Shown here piece after piece: positions 23,194 through 35,489 of a stretch of 64,000 nt of DNA (the stretch's first letter is position 1; each line of letters begins with the position of its first letter). A program made the translations under genes and the position numbers. The notes below the pieces were generated by a model. The model searched no databases and was not told where the DNA came from. It saw nothing but the letters and a program-made list of their open reading frames with translations. The DNA comes from Bactrocera neohumeralis (Eukaryota; Arthropoda; Insecta; Diptera; Tephritidae). Location of the stretch: the NCBI RefSeq assembly GCF_024586455.1, contig NC_065919.1, positions 16,548,017 through 16,612,016 on the forward strand, given 5' to 3'.

Positions 23194-24912
23194 AAAAACT
23201 AATAGCTTTGCAAGGTGGTTGACCGCATTTAACTTATGATTTTTAGTAAAAATTTTCACGTTATATACACCAATCTTTAATAATATTTTTTTTTTAACGA
23301 AAATACTCACAATTTGCTCAGAAACTAATAACAGCGCCACTTTAAGCATCATGCAATCAACAATCAAATTAGACACGTAATTTGTAGATTGTGTGCGGCA
23401 AATTTGCACACAAATTTATTTGTAACTAAGCATCTTAAGCACGCTCAGCAAACGTGCGATGCCGCAGTTGACGCGGCGTATGAGCAACCAACCAATCGTT
23501 GGCGCCGGCTTGGCCAACAAGAAACATCAATTTCCTGCGTCTACCGCTTGTTTACCGTGTCTAACAAGATCTGTCAATCGTTGAACTATGCTGCTTTTGT
23601 TGTTATTGTTGTTGCTATTCTGGCATATGGCAGTGTCTCCCATTTGTTTTCATCTTGTAAGTATTGTGGACTTCTTTGGCCTACCTTCACAATTTGCATA
23701 GTCTCTAAATTATACATATACCTAAGCTTACATTACATATGTATGTGTGGGTGTTCGATTTGGGGAAATGTCCGCTGAGTGCCAAAAATTTTGAAATCAA
23801 CAGCACACGCGCTCAGTAAATAACATTCAATATGGAGGAAACAGATTTTCGACTGTGACCGACATTACGTAACCAACGACTGGTCGATTGGCATCCTAAA
23901 GCTTACAGTGAAACATGGGTGCATTGAACATATGTACATTGGTGGGAAAGTGAGTATTACTATCTATTATTTTATTCCACTAAGTAAATAAAAGAGTGCA
24001 CATCACTCGCAGAAGTAAACTTTATTTTAACGTTAGTCAAATTTACACTTCTAGCAGAGGCCCAAACAAAACCCGAATATGAGGTGAGTGAGCTCAAAAT
24101 GGAAAACTGGATAAAAGGATTTAAAGAGTAATGAAGAGACGGCGGGTATTGGGTTCACAGGCATATAGGTATTGACTCTGGCCTTTCAAAGGTGGTCTAT
24201 AAAGTTCGAATAATGTTAGTAATAATAATAATAATAACAGTATCAGAGTCACAAATATCAAACTGTCAAACTAAATATGATGAGTTATATTAACATAAGT
24301 CCTATACCTTACCGCGGCCTCATATGCCAGAACTGCCAAAATGTAGAACATTTCATGAAAATGACAAAACAAAAGGCAGTTACTTCAATTGAATTCGGAT
24401 AACTTTCCACGAGTGAATATTTCAGGCGGCATATTTGAGGTTCTTGGTGAGAAGGAAAAATTCTGAAATTTTTTTGAAAAGCTTTCTAATGTTATAAGTG
24501 TGACCAACTGCAGCTAGACCCTCGACGGTTGACTCTCATCAATCAACTAACTAATGCGTGTCAGTCAACCGTGTGTCAATGACAGTGGAGAGTACGGATT
24601 CCGCTAACTAGCTTCGGTTTCTCAGTTAGCTTTCCCAAGGCAGAAGTAATTCCAGAAATTGTAAAGCTAAAGAGAATATGTGAGCTTTGCATGCTATTCA
24701 AATCAACGTCTTCAAAATTAGTCCACGTTTTAATCTATTTACTGCTATTCCTGAGGTTTATACTATAAAAGCTAAGAAACAATTAAACTCTTTTTGCCCG
24801 TTCCTTGAGTTTTATACTTAGGCGCACAAGCCGTATCCAGATTCTGAACCGTACCTAACACTGACTATTGGATCCACGTAACTGATATAGATTTGGATAT
24901 TTTTCCAAATGC
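22136..24912. other. No gene recognised
   Basis: About 2.8 kb without a supported gene. It holds a T28 tract (23159-23186), AAT microsatellites (about 23082-23092 and 24218-24236) and low-complexity sequence at 22910-23110. Moderately G+C-rich sequence at 23440-23580 has an open frame (23389-23778) without recognisable protein features. Confidence 0.45.
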
Positions 24913-25935
24913 TGGGCAGCATTCCTTAGGTTAGGTTAAGTTATGTATATAGACTGCTTTTCGCGACTCCACGAATAATCGCACTTGGACTGTTAGAGAC
25001 GCTTGACTGTTATGACACCCAGAACACCTAAGTACTAATCCAAAAGACCGTCGTGAATCTACAAAGTGCGTAGAGCCAGCCACAAATTTATTGAGCTTAC
25101 TAATATCTTCGCCAGCCAATTTGGCAGGTTAATAGAAAGTATGGCAATCAAGATGTTTCAATCCTAGTCTGGGATAGCGAAGAAGAAAGTGTCTAGATAT
25201 TTCCACCTTAACTTCCTCCCTGCAACTTTGACAAGTTGCGTCCTCTTAAAACTTTAGCCTCACCGCGTCAGTGCTAATGGTACAATGTCCAGTTAGGACG
25301 CCTATTATTCAAGCCATGTGAACCTTACTAGGTGCGAGTAGTTCAATGGATCTTTTGCGTTCCACTCTAAGCGAGAAGGCTTTCGCAAACCCACAAGCTC
25401 TAGTTGCTGGCCATCGTTTGCTGACCTCGTACGAGACCCACAGACCGTACACTTGCTTGTTTCCATTCTAATGGGATTTGAGTAAAAGCTCTCTTTCGAC
25501 GATTCCGCTAAGACCAGGTACGCAGACAAGTTTGTCCGTTCACACGACAGTCGGATGTTTATCCCGCCAAGAACTGTCAACTAGGCAGAATTTGGCCGCT
25601 ACAACAATAAGAACAACGAGTTTAATATGGAAACAGCTGGATGCCAGAGATAGTGAGGTCATTTACTCTTTGATTAACTTTGAACTTTGTCAGATAGCTC
25701 GAGGCCTGTACAGTGATGCATACCTTCCTAAAAGAAGATACTACAGTGGTCTGGCTGTCTGAAATACGAGTTGATTGAGACCTCCCGGCAGAAGGCACTC
25801 CCTCCAACCTTCCTTAAAACTACATAGTTTCTATGTTTTTTATCGCAGAAAAAAGTGATTAGGTTGCTTGATCCAAATTCAGTGTTCCAACCGACCATTG
25901 TAGTTTCCGACGAAGGTTTATGTTGTTCCAATTAG
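24913..25935 (-). pseudogene. I/LOA-like LINE 3' portion with RNase H
   Basis: Minus-strand translation from 25935 gives RNase H entry text (KVGGSAFCREVSI, RQPDHCSIF), then a degraded stretch, then a cysteine-rich C-terminus (CQSCREEV, HFLLR) and KLAGEDISKLNKFVAGS near 25060-25120. The 3' end at about 24913-24930 is TTAACCTAACCTAA read on the minus strand. Related copies: 31618-32985, 56715-57690, 61480-62165. RT and endonuclease regions are missing, and the remaining frames are broken. Confidence 0.75.
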
Positions 25936-26640
25936 TTACATCTCTTCCTTCCTTGGTCATCAAGTCAGTTGTCGTAAGTCATTAGTTAGTAATGATATAA
26001 AAAGCTTTAGCTTGAAAATTTTTATGACGATGACCTCATTCTATGAAGATGAAATGAACGCATTTTCACATTTGCTAATTAAACGGAGCAAATTCAATTA
26101 ACCGTTTAGTTATAACCGTATTAATACGTTACATCCTGTGATACCGTACTACATTTATAAGAGACTTAAGGCTGAGTGGTCGTTAGGTTATAATACAAAT
26201 GTATATATACATATGTATATACGAGGACTATTAAAATACTTTCAGCGCGTGCATTCCTTGTGTGTATCGAGGGTGCTCAAACGTAGGCAGACGGAAACGT
26301 AAAATAGCTATGTAAGTATTACGTTTCGCTTTACGTCCGTCTAACAAAGGGGCTGAGTGTGCTCACCATTGAAAGAAAACCAACAAAGATAGCCACAGCC
26401 AAAAGAGGATGTGGGAAACCTGAATGTCACTTTTCTACCAAGCGTAACATGACTGTTGACAATCATACATACATACATAAAGACATATTAAAGATACATA
26501 CATACATATATGCGGTCAGTTTCAGCTCGTGCTTCGGAGAAATTGCGTTTAAAACAAGCAAACACGTTTACAAGTTAGCTATATACTTTACATAGGGGTA
26601 TTGCATACATATTGTGTAAAAAGAATTCTATCTTGATTTT
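25936..26640. other. No gene recognised; CATA microsatellites
   Basis: Non-coding. ACATACATACAT tracts at about 26465-26477 and 26502-26512. No transposon text recognised. Confidence 0.5.
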
Positions 26641-26800
26641 GCTGTCAATAAAAATGACAACTAAATGCTATAGCGGTCCGATCAGAACAATTTGTTTGGA
26701 GATTGCGGCGCTGCTTAGGACAAAAGTCCATGAAAGTCCAAATTCTGTGAAAATATCTTGTCAAACTAAAAAGGTTTCCATACACGGACTTGATTGCGCA
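26641..26800 (+). repeat. Fragment of the dispersed repeat
   Basis: Words AATGCTATAGCGGTCCGATC, AGAACAATTTGTTTGGAGAT, GTGAAAATATCTTGTCAAAC and TTTCCATACACGGACTTGAT match the order in the repeat at 21295-22135. It abuts the RTE-like relic that follows, and continues no further. Confidence 0.65.
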
Positions 26801-27730
26801 ATCGACCATAAGTCTTCCGCAGAACCTTTCTATCGAAAACTCGTAACGCCGCCTCATCAGAGTTTGTCATCGTCCAAGCCTCTGCACAATATAGCAGAAC
26901 GGGAGTAATGAGTGACTTATAGAGTTTGGTCTTTATTAGTCGAGAGAGGACTTTCCTTCTCAATTTCCTACTCAGTCCCAAGCTGGCAAGAGTTATTCTC
27001 CGTTGGATTTCGAGGCTTTTAGTTTAGAGGTCGCACGTCTAAAACACTGGAGAAGTGTTTTCCGACTATCGTAACATAATCGATCTGGTTGGTGGCATTT
27101 CGATCCAGAAACAACCAGGTAGCTTGATAAATTTTTTTATGCTAGAATCTAGTACTACAAGCAACCACATTTCGGGCCCCAGCGAGGTCGATCAGCCTCA
27201 ACCCATTTGGGGATGTTTCATCATGGAGTCTGAATTTACCGATCATTGTGCCAAAGATACCTTCTTTGCCCACCCTGGCGTTGAAGTCGCTGAGCATGGT
27301 TATGACATCGTGGCGAGGGCAGCAATCAGAGGTGCGCTCCAAGCGCTTATAGAAGGCATTTTTGTTCACTCCATCCTTCCTTTCCGTCGGGCGTGGGCGT
27401 AAATCAGCGATATGTTGAAGAACTTCGCTTTGTTGCGGATTGTGGCTAGACGCTCATCCACTGGCGTGAATGCCAGAACTCGTCGACGGTGTCTCTCTCC
27501 CACACGAATCACACATCAAATTTGCGGTTCTTTACATGGCCACTGTAGTAAATGCCACAAGGGCCTACTCACCTCATTCCTTGTGCCGTCCATCGCATTT
27601 CTTGAACGGCGGTGACGTCAGCCTATTCTCCAACGAGAACATCACACGCGAACGGCAGTTGCCATTGGTTCAACTGCTTCACTATGTTGACCGCTGTCTA
27701 AAAATGATGACAGTTTTTTCCTGATTAAAC
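26766..27730 (-). pseudogene. RTE-like LINE, endonuclease joined to RT C-terminus
   Basis: On the minus strand, 27730 to about 27040 reads an apurinic-type endonuclease: DVTAVQEMRWTAQG, FYKRLERTSDCCPRHD, SDFNARVGKEGIFG (about 27230-27300), NGLRLIDLAGARNVV and QIDYV. Then, after about 100 bp, it jumps to the RT C-terminal text GLSRKLRRKVLSRLIKTKL, SLITPVLLYCAEAWTM and RKVLRKTYGRLRNQV (26766-26981). The roughly 1.5 kb that should encode the RT core, including the catalytic block, is gone. Several frameshifts are also present. Family: RTE-like as judged from endonuclease and C-terminal wording. Confidence 0.8.
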
Positions 27731-28799
27731 TCTTCCCTTCATCTGCGTCAGATAACCTGCGGTTGAAGAACAAATGCTTACTATTTGGAGTTTTAAAAGC
27801 TTGTCTATCGTAAATGATCGACTACTGAAGCTATGACAAATGCAAAGATCGCTATAGAGCTGCAAACTACCGAAAAGTTTGTTTAAAGAGGTCTGCAGCC
27901 AATTTCTGGCAAAATGAAGCTCTTACAGTTTCTCAGGGAGAATATGTAGCTGACACGCCAAGGTTCTGAGGAGATTTTTGTGGTGTAGCTTTGGGTAGTA
28001 TATAATATTTATGTACTAAATACGAAAAGCAATAGCGCAGACCAAATGCTGTCCGACGTCGACCAAATTTTACATTTCACAAGCTTTCACCCCTGTTTCA
28101 CATGAATTTACACTCCACCTCAACGATGGTCCTCACAACTTTGAGACATTTCTTAAATATTTGCGCATCTAATCGAGCTTGAACTGTGTTCAAACAACAC
28201 CTGCACATGTCTGCTATGCAAACCTGCACTAAGCAAAGCATTACGAGAATACAGCTTTGCAAAGGAAGCAAATTTAAACAGACTTAAGTACATATGTCTG
28301 CATGACTAGCACACACAAGCAACGACGCCATGATTTCCACTAACCCTGCTTTGAAGGTAAAGCAAATATTTTAGTTTTCAACACGTTTGTTTGCACTGTT
28401 ATGTAAATATGCCCTCAAATAGCACTGCATGTAAATTCGGCAATGCTTCCGACAACAATATACGATTTCAAAATGTCAACTTGCGGCTATTGATTGATAG
28501 TTACGATTATTAATGTGCAGCCAGTATGGTAATTCGATAGTTTACAATTATTTTGTTAATGACGGTGCTAGGTGTGTCAGCTGAAGGCAACAGACAGCCA
28601 ACAGACTATGTAAACTACGCTCCCTTTTGTTCTCAAATTTCTAAAGTCTATTATTATAATTAATTATTATCAATTATTATTTATACTGACGGACTGTAGG
28701 TTGCTTCCTTGGCTGGAAGGTTAGTGGTTGTGTATACAAGAACTGTCAACCAAACGAGGCTGTAACCTTGTACCTGGAGAAGTGTAATTGGTTCGGATT
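27731..28799. other. No gene recognised
   Basis: Unique-looking non-coding sequence between two RTE-like relics. Confidence 0.5.
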
Positions 28800-29490
28800 T
28801 GGCTTAAGTGACCTTTCGAAATTTTGACGGACTAAAGTCTGATAGTGAACCAGAACAAGACGAAATAGCTCCTGTCATCAAACAAACAATCGTCGCACTC
28901 ACTACTAAGTACCCACGTCACTGTTGACAGCCACAACTTCGAGGTCGCAGATAATTTCGTTTATATTGGAACTAGTATTAACACTAATAATGTCAGCCAC
29001 GATATTCTACGCAGATTAGCACCTGTTGGCGTTGCTTCGGACTAAGTAGGCAAATGAGAAGTAAAATCTTCTCTCGACGAACAAAACCTAAACTCAATTA
29101 ATCACTCATTATTGCCGTCCTGGACGATGACATCAACTGATGAGGCGGCGTTACGAGTTTCCGAGAAAAAGGTTTTGCGAAAGATTCATGGTCCTTTGCG
29201 AATTGGCCACGGCGTATATCGCAGTCAATGGAACGATGAGCTGTATGAGATATACGACGATATTGACATAGTTCAGCGAAGATAGCGGCTAGGCATGCTA
29301 GGTTATGTCATTGAATGGATGAAAACATTCCAGCTCTGAAAGTATTCGACGCGGTATCCGTCGGGGAAAGTAAAGGAAAAGGTAGACCTCCATTCCGTCG
29401 GAAAGACAAGGTGAACCAGGCGCTGTTGTTAACTCGGCTATAATTGCGAAGGCGGTATCCACGCCAGTATAGAAGAAGAAAGCTTGCTAT
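28800..29490 (+). pseudogene. RTE-like RT C-terminal fragment
   Basis: The + strand reads, through stops and frameshifts, VIKQTIVALTTKYPRH-like text, FGLSRQMRSKIFSRRTKPKL (about 29040-29095), LIIAVL, DEAALRVSEKKVLRKIHGPL-like text (about 29135-29200), NDELYEIYDDI, then ALKVFDAVSVGESKGKGRPP (29335-29395) and RKDKVNQALL. This matches the C-terminal half of the minus-strand copy at 26766. No endonuclease or RT core precedes it. Confidence 0.7.
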
Positions 29491-29536
29491 CTTTGCTATA
29501 GGGGTTCCCTATTCAAGTGCGACCAAGTTTATAACA

Positions 29537-30715
29537 TAACAGGTCACTGATAAGTCCTCTGAATACTTTGGTAAAACACATTTTTTATTCAACGTAGTTC
29601 CCTTCTTCCCTTTTCGATACCATTTTTGAAGTACAATTGTCCTATGCTTCAAAATAGGTCACCTCTTCGAAACCTCTCCGACGAAAAATTCCAGCGAATA
29701 TTCTTGTAAGATCAGATAACAGAAAATAGTCGCTGCGAACCAGATCTGAGGAATACGGTATATGCGGAAGTAACTGGAAGCCCAATTCATGGATTTTTGC
29801 CATTGTTTTTAGTTACTTGTGTCACAGTGCTTTGTTTTGGAGGAACAGCACTTTATTTTTCTTCAAATGAGGGCATTTTTCGTCCTTCAAACGGTCCAAA
29901 AATAATATGTAATAGTCGCTTCCTTCATCAAAGGGTCCAATAGTAGTCGCTGTTGATGGTCCTATTTCTCAATCTAGTCAATAAAAACTATTCCATGTAC
30001 ATCCCAAAATACGGACGCCCTAACACTGCCTTGCCTGGTCGACTGTAGCTATTTTATATGGAGCGGATTCAACGTGCTTAGTCCCTTCGGATGGCTGTCG
30101 ATTGGACTTTGAAGTGAACTGATGGTGCCATATTTTCTCCGTTGGCACATACCGATACAAAAACTCACGTTTATTATGTTTGAATATCTCCAAACACTGC
30201 TCCGAATCATCAACTTGTTGATTGTTTTTGGTGAAAAGTAAGCTCGCGCGGCATCACTTTGCACAGAGCTTTCGCATAACCAATTACTACTTCAAAATAT
30301 ATTCAATACGTTCCTTGATATAGTTAGAGTTTTAGCTCTCTCGAGCAACTTCACTTTATGGGCATCCGCAATAATTTTGTGAACTTTTTCGATGTTTTTG
30401 TCGATAACAACCTCTTTTCGGCGTCAACTTTCTTCATTGTTTTCGGTGCTCATTTCGCATTCTTCAAACTTGGCCAACCACTTTTCAACGATTGAATTCC
30501 CTAGTGCAGAGTGCAAGTAATAATTATAAAACCAAACCTTGGCTTCAACAGTATTTTTTTCTCACAAAAAGCAATGCTTTATTAATACACGAATTTCCTT
30601 TTAATCCATTTTTTCCACAATAACGAAAGTTGCTTCACTCAAAATGATATAATTCACAAACTAAAGACCCGACAATTGTCAAATTTTTACACGCACCTTT
30701 TGAAGGTTAAGGCTA
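29537..30715 (-). pseudogene. mariner-type transposase relic (family A, copy 2)
   Basis: Same family and orientation as 14796 and 45713: minus-strand text HELGFQLLPHIPYSSDL-like, FYWTR-like and, upstream, RKLCAKWCRASLLFTKNNQ-like with the 71-residue frame 30049-30264. The 3' terminal repeat starts near 29538 (CAGGTCACTGATAAGTCC, diverged from the AGGTCAATTGAAAAGTCC of copy 1). Many frameshifts; no intact catalytic blocks. The 5' UTR shares ACCCGACAATTGTCAAAT with copy 3 (about 30668), but the 5' terminal repeat is lost. Confidence 0.75.
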
Positions 30716-31604
30716 ATTAAAAATCATATGGATTTAATTCTTGTAGCAGCAACTATTTGTCTGGCCGGACATTTTCCCTGACTTGGCGACGATGCGTTCT
30801 TCGAGATTGCTTTGCGAAGCTTGCCACCCTAGTGATAAGAGCATAGTAGAAAGAACCTTAAGCTGTTAACCGTAGAAGAAACTAAGAGCTATCGTGAACC
30901 AATGAAAGAAGCGCTTATGTTTTCCATTTTGGATTGTACACAGATATACTCGTACTACAATTAGTATGTGTGTACTGGCAGTACTCGGCTCATAAAGTTC
31001 ATTGTTTGAGTTGTGAATCTGACATTTTCTGCATTTACCCGTTGTCGTTTTTGTGTGCATTCATACTCGTAATAATGTCATGAGTACGTGCTGTGGTCGC
31101 TTGTGACCATAATTTCTTTTTGATTATAAATCTGTTCGTTCTGTGTTGAGTTAGAACTGTCGCTGAAAGCTAAGCGCAAATAATTTTACTTTGTTTGTAG
31201 TTCCTTTCTTTGCCTGAATCATGCTGCTGTTAATCTGTGGGTTAGAAAATGGTGTCGCGTGAAATTATTGTCAGCACGTACTATTGTGGCTTGCTTCAGT
31301 AAATATTGTGTTGCGTTATCGCTTTTGGCTGTTGTGCGGTTAACGAGTAGTCACTCGCTGTATTTCTCTGTTGAACTTGCTCGTGAAGAGTTTTGCAGGC
31401 GAATATCCGTGGTGGATGGATAAAATAAAAATCATCAGAAAATATATGGAAAAATAAAAGTGATTTTGAAGGTTATGCCGAATCTTTTTTATGAATAAAG
31501 AAGTATTGTTTAGAGAATGTCCATAGAATCACCTAAAAATATAAGAATTCTAAAGCTTTGATTTTTTAACGTTATTAGAAACTATTTTGAAATCAAATAC
31601 TCGT
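30716..31604. other. No gene recognised
   Basis: Unique-looking sequence. The part at 31090-31410 is less A+T-rich and resembles a fly leader or promoter region, but no start, splice site or ORF convincingly supports a gene. Confidence 0.4.
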
Positions 31605-32998
31605 ACTATATAAAGAATTATATATAGATTTTGTTTGCTAGAAGATATAAGATCTGCAACCGGCGGATACAGTGAAATATATAGGGCTCATCCTGGATAG
31701 GAAGCTTTAATAGAAGCCGAATATCGAAGAGAGATCAAAAAGCATCGATTGCCTTATACTGCTGTAAAGGAGCCATTGGCAAAAGGTGAGTCTCTCACCG
31801 AAAGTGGTACGCTGGCTCAAGACACCATGGTCAAGCTCAATATGTTCTATGGAGTCTTTAGGTGGTGGAGGACTCTAGAAAAGACCACACTTGGAAAGAA
31901 ATACGAGAGCGTTCAAAGGACGGCGCTCATCAGCATGTGTGCGCTAAGGTCTAATCTAACTTTGCTATCAGAATCAGAGAATCTGGGTTCTTAAAGTACA
32001 TGTATCTGAATACTGGGATATTCTCACACACTTTGACTTTATATCGAATCACCTAAATCATGGAGTCGCCAAACGAACTCTAGCGGCTTCTTCTCTACCC
32101 ATATACCAACAAGGGAGTTGTGGGTGGGAAGAAGCCATTGGAGAAGATGGACAGTGAGCTTCTTTATGATTGGGTCAAAGTTTGGTTGGAAGGTTGGTGG
32201 AGGGGTTTACTGTAAGGAGCTCTCTATCAACCCCAGCTTTAGACTTTCTGACTATGGCAGTGTCTTCCAAGCAGAGGTTGGAGCCATCAAGGTAGCAGTA
32301 TGTCTACTGCTCCGGAGTGCAGCCTCCTTCAGAGAAGTGACCGTCAAACTTAGATTACATAGCGGCGCCACTAGCCTTGAATTCATTAATAGAAAATTGC
32401 AAAGCTGATGAGCTAGCAAGAAAAGGTACCCCAGAACCGCCATCAGTAGAATGGAAACGGGTCGGTGCTCCCGTATCCTCTTGTGTTCTACTACTAGATA
32501 GCTGGACTTCGTGATAGCATTGCCAGTGCTGGACCACCATCCGTATATGCGCTGTCACAAAAGTCTTTTGGCCCAAAACCCATCACAAGAGATCTAGTGA
32601 ACTTTTTGTCCTCGGTAAGGCTAGCCTCTCCCTAGTTGTGCGGATTTTAACTGGCCATTGCTCTATTGGCGCCCATGTTGTAAGGTTGGGAATCTTACCT
32701 GACGCCGTTTTCAGTAGCTGTATGAAAGAAATGAAAGAAGATAAGGTGGGAACAACTCAACACTTCCTTCTTGACTGTCTCGCGTTTGGAACGTCAAGAC
32801 TTAAACACTTGAGAGCGCATACCTTCAGGCATCCTACCGAACTGGCCGTAGTGAATATTAAACGCCGGTGCAAATTTGTATTGGCTACTAAGCATTTTGC
32901 TAGTTTATAGTTCGAACACAGGAGTTCTTCTGCATATAGCAGTACACTTGCAATCTTTGATCAGAAATCAACCTAACCTTACCTAACTATATAAAGAA
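31605..32998 (+). mobile_element. I/LOA-like LINE, 5' truncated, 13-bp target duplication
   Basis: The insertion 31618-32985 is flanked by ACTATATAAAGAA (31605-31617, 32986-32998). It opens inside the RT thumb (YIGLILDRKL, KPNIEERSK, LSPKVVRWL, MFYGVFRWWRTLEKTTLGKK), then carries an RNase H region (KVGGGVYCKELSINPSFRLSDYGSVFQAEVGA in part, 32185-32290; NCKADELARKGT at about 32396-32431) and a Cys/His C-terminus (CMKEMKEDKVGTTQHFLLDC, about 32720-32779). It ends with CCTAACCTTACCTAA. Numerous stops; the RNase H active centre is interrupted by a deletion between the two recognisable blocks. Confidence 0.85.
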
Positions 32999-34536
32999 AA
33001 TATTGATTTTGAAAAAAAAACATGAATTCGGGATTTCTTCATAGTATGTTCTAGGAATCACGGTAAATTCGAAAACCAACTTACTGAGCTTTGATCACAA
33101 AATAAGAGAGTATTTCTCATTAACAAAGTTTTTTTATAGAGTTTGCAATGAGTTTATTTTCAGTTTCAGTGTAATACTAAGAAGTCTTCTGACTACTAGT
33201 CAAGCCTCCAGTCATTGTCACGTGATTTCCACAAGCGAACATTTTTCGATTACTGCAAGTCACTTTTTGAAGCTACAAACACTTTGAATATCAAGTAGAT
33301 ACACTGTCTGTCACAGAGATTCTGTTATGTTGCGCAACAGTCCTATCATATTATGAAGCGACGTTTACGTTTCCTTGTTGTGATAATTGAGTTTGCAGTC
33401 TGCTACTGCCTCTGCATATTTCCAGCAATATTAAAATTTGCGCCTGTCAGCTTTTAAATATTCATTATTCATGTTTCCACGTTACTCCAAACATGAATGA
33501 ATCCAATAAAAATTAATTAGATTGAAGTAGGTTACGTAAGTTGCGAGGTCGCCTAGAAAATACAAAAATTCAAACCAAAGCTAAGCCAGCTGTCAAAAAA
33601 AAGTGTGGAATCTACATTTAATTTGAATCACAGTCCTAGTGTTGCACCGAATGACCGAAACTCTGACGACTCTCTGACGAGTATGTGACATTGCTATGAT
33701 GAATACGGGTGTAGCATCTGATTAAATTTGAAACAGACTAACAAAGTACATTTTCAATAATTTAACACAAATTATTATTATTGTCTTCAGTGTAAACACG
33801 TGAGCAAATACAGGCAATTCAAAGCTTAATCCAATTTTCTATACACTCATTATAAGCCTGAGGCTGGAACTTGAAAAGTTTTAATATGTCTAAAGAATTA
33901 CCCATTGAAGTATAAATTGATCATTAAATCCACCATCTTTGACCTTTATCCTTTTTTCATGTATGATATAGTTCCAGAACTACAATACAAATAAACATAA
34001 AGCTTCGAACAGTGAAAAATCCCAGCCTAAATGCAATACTATTAAAACTGCATTCATTATTTCACAAAACTTCGTTTAAATGTTGGCGTATTTTGCTAAT
34101 ATTTACGCATCAATTTATTTCGCAATCTACAAGTATGTATGTATATACCATACATACATATATACAACACGCGGAAATAATATAGCGGCATGTACTTGAT
34201 ATTCCCATGCAAACTGTCATTCGGTTACAGATACAGGCAGGCGATAACGAATCGTGTCAAAATAGAAACCAAAGTGCATGACGCCAATAACACCGTTAAT
34301 GCTTGTTAAATTGAATAACAATGTTTGTTGGTGTTGGCTGTTCTAACCGCGTTGCTCGGCGTGCTTGTGTTACAAAATGTTTAGTTAACACTTACTAAGA
34401 AAAAAGTGAATGCCCTGTGGGAAAGGAATCGGAGGCGTACGATAAATATTTCGTAACTCGTTGCAACTATTAGAATTTTTTTTCAGTTTCTTTGTTATAA
34501 TATTCTCATAGTTGAAGCCAGTGCAGTATAGAGCCA
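32999..34536. other. No gene recognised
   Basis: A+T-rich unique-looking DNA with a GTAT/ATAC microsatellite cluster at about 34132-34167. Confidence 0.5.
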
Positions 34537-34538
34537 TA

Positions 34539-35443
34539 CAAGGTGCTTTCCAAAGTAAACAGGACTTAAAAAAAAAAACAGAACAAATCAATTTATTTTA
34601 TTCAAAATAGTCTCCTTCTGCTTCAATACAGCTTTTTGCACGGTCCAAAAGCATGTCGAACGAGTGTTTTAGCTCGTTGGCCCGTATGGCCGCCAGTATG
34701 CCGGTGCAAGCCTTTTGAATGGCCTCTACGTCTGCATAACGCTTTCCTTTCATGGGCAAATGCATCTTTCCGAAAAGTAAGAGGTCGCACGGTGCCATAT
34801 CAGGAGAATATGAGGAGTGGTTAATGGTTAAAATGTGATTTTTGGTCAAATAAACCTCTTTAATGATGTCCTTCGAATGTTGCATTCTGAGCAATTTTTG
34901 GTCGTCAGTCAATTTGTGCAGAACAACCCGTGCACACGCCTTTCGTAAGCCCAAATGTTCGGTCAAAATGCGATAAATCGATGTTTCAAAGATGTTCAAT
35001 TCCATTTATATGAACTCCAATGATGATTCCGGCTGATTTTCGATGAATTCACGCACAGTTTCGATAGAATTTCCGGTGATCACGGATTTTGATTGGCCCA
35101 CATGTTAATCGTCATTTATGTCCTCACGACCACTTTGAAAACGTTGAAACCACTCGTGCACTCTGCTACGGGATAGGCAATCATCGGCATAAACTTGTTT
35201 CATCAATTGTAACGTTTTTAAACAAAATTTAATGTTTGCTCTTTGTTCGAAGCTCATTTTCACACCGATAACTGAAACATACTGACACTTAAAACGCAAT
35301 AACTTCACTTCTAATCAATGAAATGTCATGAAAATCTCACTGGACAATCGATAAAGATAGCAGATTCCAACGCACCAGTCGAAATATAGATGGCGCCACC
35401 AGCGCTAGATTCAAAAGTCCTATTTACTTTGGGTCGCACCTTG
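34539..35443 (-). mobile_element. 905-bp mariner-type element, internally deleted
   Basis: Clean boundaries: TIRs start CAAGGTGC at both ends (25 of the first 29 positions match), and a TA dinucleotide flanks each side (34537-34538 and 35444-35445), as expected for Tc1/mariner insertion. The strand follows the encoded relic. The N-terminal frame (35105-35308) reads MSFEQRANIKFCLK and SRVHEWFQRFQSGREDIND. A second frame (34598-35005) continues after a stop. The TIRs suggest the element could have been mobilised by a related transposase in trans. Confidence 0.9.
34598..35005 (-). pseudogene. mariner transposase frame lacking two catalytic blocks
   Basis: A 135-codon open frame inside the 905-bp element. 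It starts with linker/second helix-turn-helix text (IYRILTEHLGLRKACARVVLH), and at about residue 47-50 (IIKEV) jumps in frame to YLTKNHI, SYSPDMAPCDLLLF and the C-terminus KRYADVEAIQKA, ending AEGDYFE. The segment that should contain the TGDE and HDNAP blocks is deleted; only the third Asp (APCD) remains. The true N-terminus is in another frame (35105-35308), separated by a stop. It cannot be an active transposase; whether it is expressed is unknown. Confidence 0.8.
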
Positions 35444-35489
35444 TATGTAGAAGTTCAGGCAAGTAGGGAAAGTATTTTACATATGGCTC

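Noticed and set aside
26612..27724. Several + strand frames of 67-115 codons
   Set aside because: They are antisense shadows of the RTE-like endonuclease and RT relic.
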